A stretch of DNA of 6,645 bases, taken from NCBI GenBank assembly GCA_029548025.1, contig JAKPOE010000155.1, positions 1-6,645 of the forward strand, written 5' to 3'. Below the pieces are notes generated by a model. That model made no database searches. It saw only the letters and a program-made list of their open reading frames with translations, and was not told where the DNA came from. Positions 5,813 to 6,645 of the stretch are shown in pieces; position 1 is the stretch's first letter; each line of letters opens with the position of its first letter. A program made the position numbers and the translations under genes. This stretch comes from Spirochaetota bacterium. Its GTDB lineage: Bacteria > Spirochaetota > UBA4802 > UB4802.

Positions 5813-5827
5813 TTTTTCTTGCATTTT

Positions 5828-5840
5828 TTTGCCAGGCAAA
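5828..5840. promoter_or_regulatory. Odd palindrome in the leader of the ribbon-helix-helix-like gene
   Basis: TTTGCC and GGCAAA are perfect 6-base arms around one A. It lies downstream of the promoter at 5785-5812 and upstream of the ribosome binding site. Ribbon-helix-helix proteins often repress their own genes through such short palindromes; the link here is inference. Confidence 0.35.
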
Positions 5841-5868
5841 CTATCGTAAATGAAAAAGTATACTATGG

Positions 5869-5875
5869 AAGGAGG
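5869..5875 (+). promoter_or_regulatory. Strong ribosome binding site
   Basis: AAGGAGG lies five bases before ATG 5881. It is the best Shine-Dalgarno sequence in the window and decides the start of the 161-residue protein. Confidence 0.8.
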
Positions 5876-5880
5876 ATATC

Positions 5881-6366
5881 ATGTATTTTGAAACTACAAC
5901 TTGTGTATCGCATAATCATTTACATTGTATTGCAAGGTTGGCTGACCAGTATGATATGTCCATACGTTCATTTATTGTGTATATGATAATCTATGCTGCT
6001 AAAAAAGAAAAAGCTCCATCAAAGGCATTTAAAAGCATTTCGTATCGAGATAGAAAAAAGGACAATCCATGGAAACGCCTCCATCTATATCTACAGTATG
6101 GCGAATATGAATATTTACTTGATGTAAAGAAGGTCTGGAAGATGAGCGTAGCTAAGGTTATTGAGTTTTGCATGGAAAATGTATTGGATGAGTTTTTAGC
6201 TTTTTTAAATGAAATTGATCAAGAAGTAAAAAGAGGAAATACCGATAACTATCTACGATATGAAATAAATCGTAGCTATATGTTTGATTTTTGCATAGAT
6301 GAAGGGGTGCATTGCTGCCGATTTTACTGGGGATTGCCGAAGAAATACACAAACCAGGCCCAATAA
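5881..6366 (+). CDS. Small protein with two ribbon-helix-helix-like units; function unknown
   Basis: I do not recognise this 161-residue protein with certainty. Two segments resemble each other and the ribbon-helix-helix DNA-binding fold. In the first, IARLADQYDMSIRSFIVYMI (17-36) has the helix, tight turn at MS, then second helix. In the second, the strand RLHLYLQY (66-73) is followed by LLDVKKVWKMSVAKVIEFCM (79-98). Both share the pattern MS[IV] then Ile and Met at matching places. A charged linker rich in Lys and Arg (41-65) joins them. The C-terminal part (from about 120) has aromatic and Cys-rich sequence (CCRFYWGLP). The layout recalls the DUF1564 proteins of Leptospira, from memory only. 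There is no signal peptide or membrane helix. A strong AAGGAGG site and an own promoter show it is expressed. It is transcribed away from the ceramidase-family gene, so it could regulate that gene or itself. Codon use looks more AT-rich than in recA. Confidence 0.78.
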   Translation: MYFETTTCVSHNHLHCIARLADQYDMSIRSFIVYMIIYAAKKEKAPSKAFKSISYRDRKKDNPWKRLHLYLQYGEYEYLLDVKKVWKMSVAKVIEFCMENVLDEFLAFLNEIDQEVKRGNTDNYLRYEINRSYMFDFCIDEGVHCCRFYWGLPKKYTNQAQ

Positions 6367-6517
6367 CACATCAAAATGCTTACAACAAAACCTATCACTC
6401 ACTGTTGCTATAACATCGGGAGGTTCATCTCTTCCTATCGTTGTTTATTATTTCTGTAGCACAATGAATTCGCGTTTACACTACAAAAAAGCATACACGC
6501 CAAAATTTGCGTACACC

Positions 6518-6645
6518 TTAATTTTCTTGTTTCTTTATCACCACCTGCACTTTGCCCTTAAGAAGGCTTTCAAATTTTTTTGCATCGGCGATAGTTCCAA
6601 CTATCGAGCCATAGTGCATGGGAATTGCAACTTCTGGCTTTATTG
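6518..6645 (-). CDS. MBL-fold metal-dependent hydrolase, C-terminal end, cut by the right edge
   Basis: The minus strand from 6645 to the TAA at 6518-6520 encodes KPEVAIPMHYGSIVGTIADA and then KKFESLLKGKVQVVIKKQEN. A motif of the form AIPMHYGS near the C-terminus, followed by a helix and GKVxVVI, is the hallmark of small metallo-beta-lactamase-fold hydrolases of the UPF0173/YtkL type; the His of MHYG is a metal ligand in that fold. Only the last 42 or so residues are in the window, so substrate and start cannot be told. It converges on the ribbon-helix-helix-like gene, with 151 bases between their stops and no clear terminator there. Confidence 0.85.
   Translation of the reverse strand, partial: IKPEVAIPMHYGSIVGTIADAKKFESLLKGKVQVVIKKQEN

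Noticed and set aside
6408..6440. Possible terminator hairpin GGGAG / CTTCC after the ribbon-helix-helix-like gene
   Set aside because: The stem is only five pairs including a G-T pair, and no clean T run follows.

Overview
The window reads as chromosomal DNA of an AT-rich (roughly 40% GC by eye) diderm bacterium. It carries a housekeeping core (recA and folE2), a chemotaxis-type periplasmic sensor domain, a secreted ceramidase-family lipoprotein, and parts of two further genes cut by the window edges. The loose lipobox (LIQC) of the ceramidase-like protein and a small ribbon-helix-helix-like protein reminiscent of spirochaetal families hint at Spirochaetota. That placement is an inference, not a demonstration.

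Layout, left to right. (1) Minus strand, 1-335: the N-terminal part of a type II-like DNA methyltransferase. It has a clear TSPPYN catalytic motif and runs off the left edge. A one-base frameshift splits its N-terminus. A 39-codon ORF (337-456, minus) ends one base before its ATG. (2) 457-760: leader of recA, with a good sigma70 promoter at 607-634, an A/T tract, and a perfect odd palindrome at 724-738 just upstream of the ribosome binding site. (3) Plus strand: recA (761-1789) and, nine bases later, folE2 (1799-2596), probably one transcript. (4) Minus strand, 2593-3342: a membrane-anchored Cache-type sensor domain with no signalling output. Its stop codon overlaps that of folE2. It has its own promoter at 3392-3421. 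(5) 3343-3699: a gene-free stretch with repeat-like sequence. (6) Minus strand, 3700-5700: a lipoprotein of the neutral ceramidase family that keeps its probable zinc-site residues but has alanine where the family nucleophile serine is expected. (7) 5701-5880: a divergent control region packed with inverted repeats. (8) Plus strand, 5881-6366: a 161-residue protein with two ribbon-helix-helix-like units. (9) Minus strand, 6518-6645: the C-terminal end of an MBL-fold metal-dependent hydrolase, cut by the right edge.

No phage, transposase, CRISPR array, tRNA or rRNA is visible. The strongest unexplained signal is the octamer AACTATCG (or CGATAGTT on the other strand). It occurs eight times in 6.6 kb, where chance would give about 0.3. 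It lies in both coding and non-coding DNA and twice forms an inverted pair. It looks like a genome-wide iterated motif. Second in interest are the ceramidase-like lipoprotein lacking its expected nucleophile and the sensor domain without an output module.
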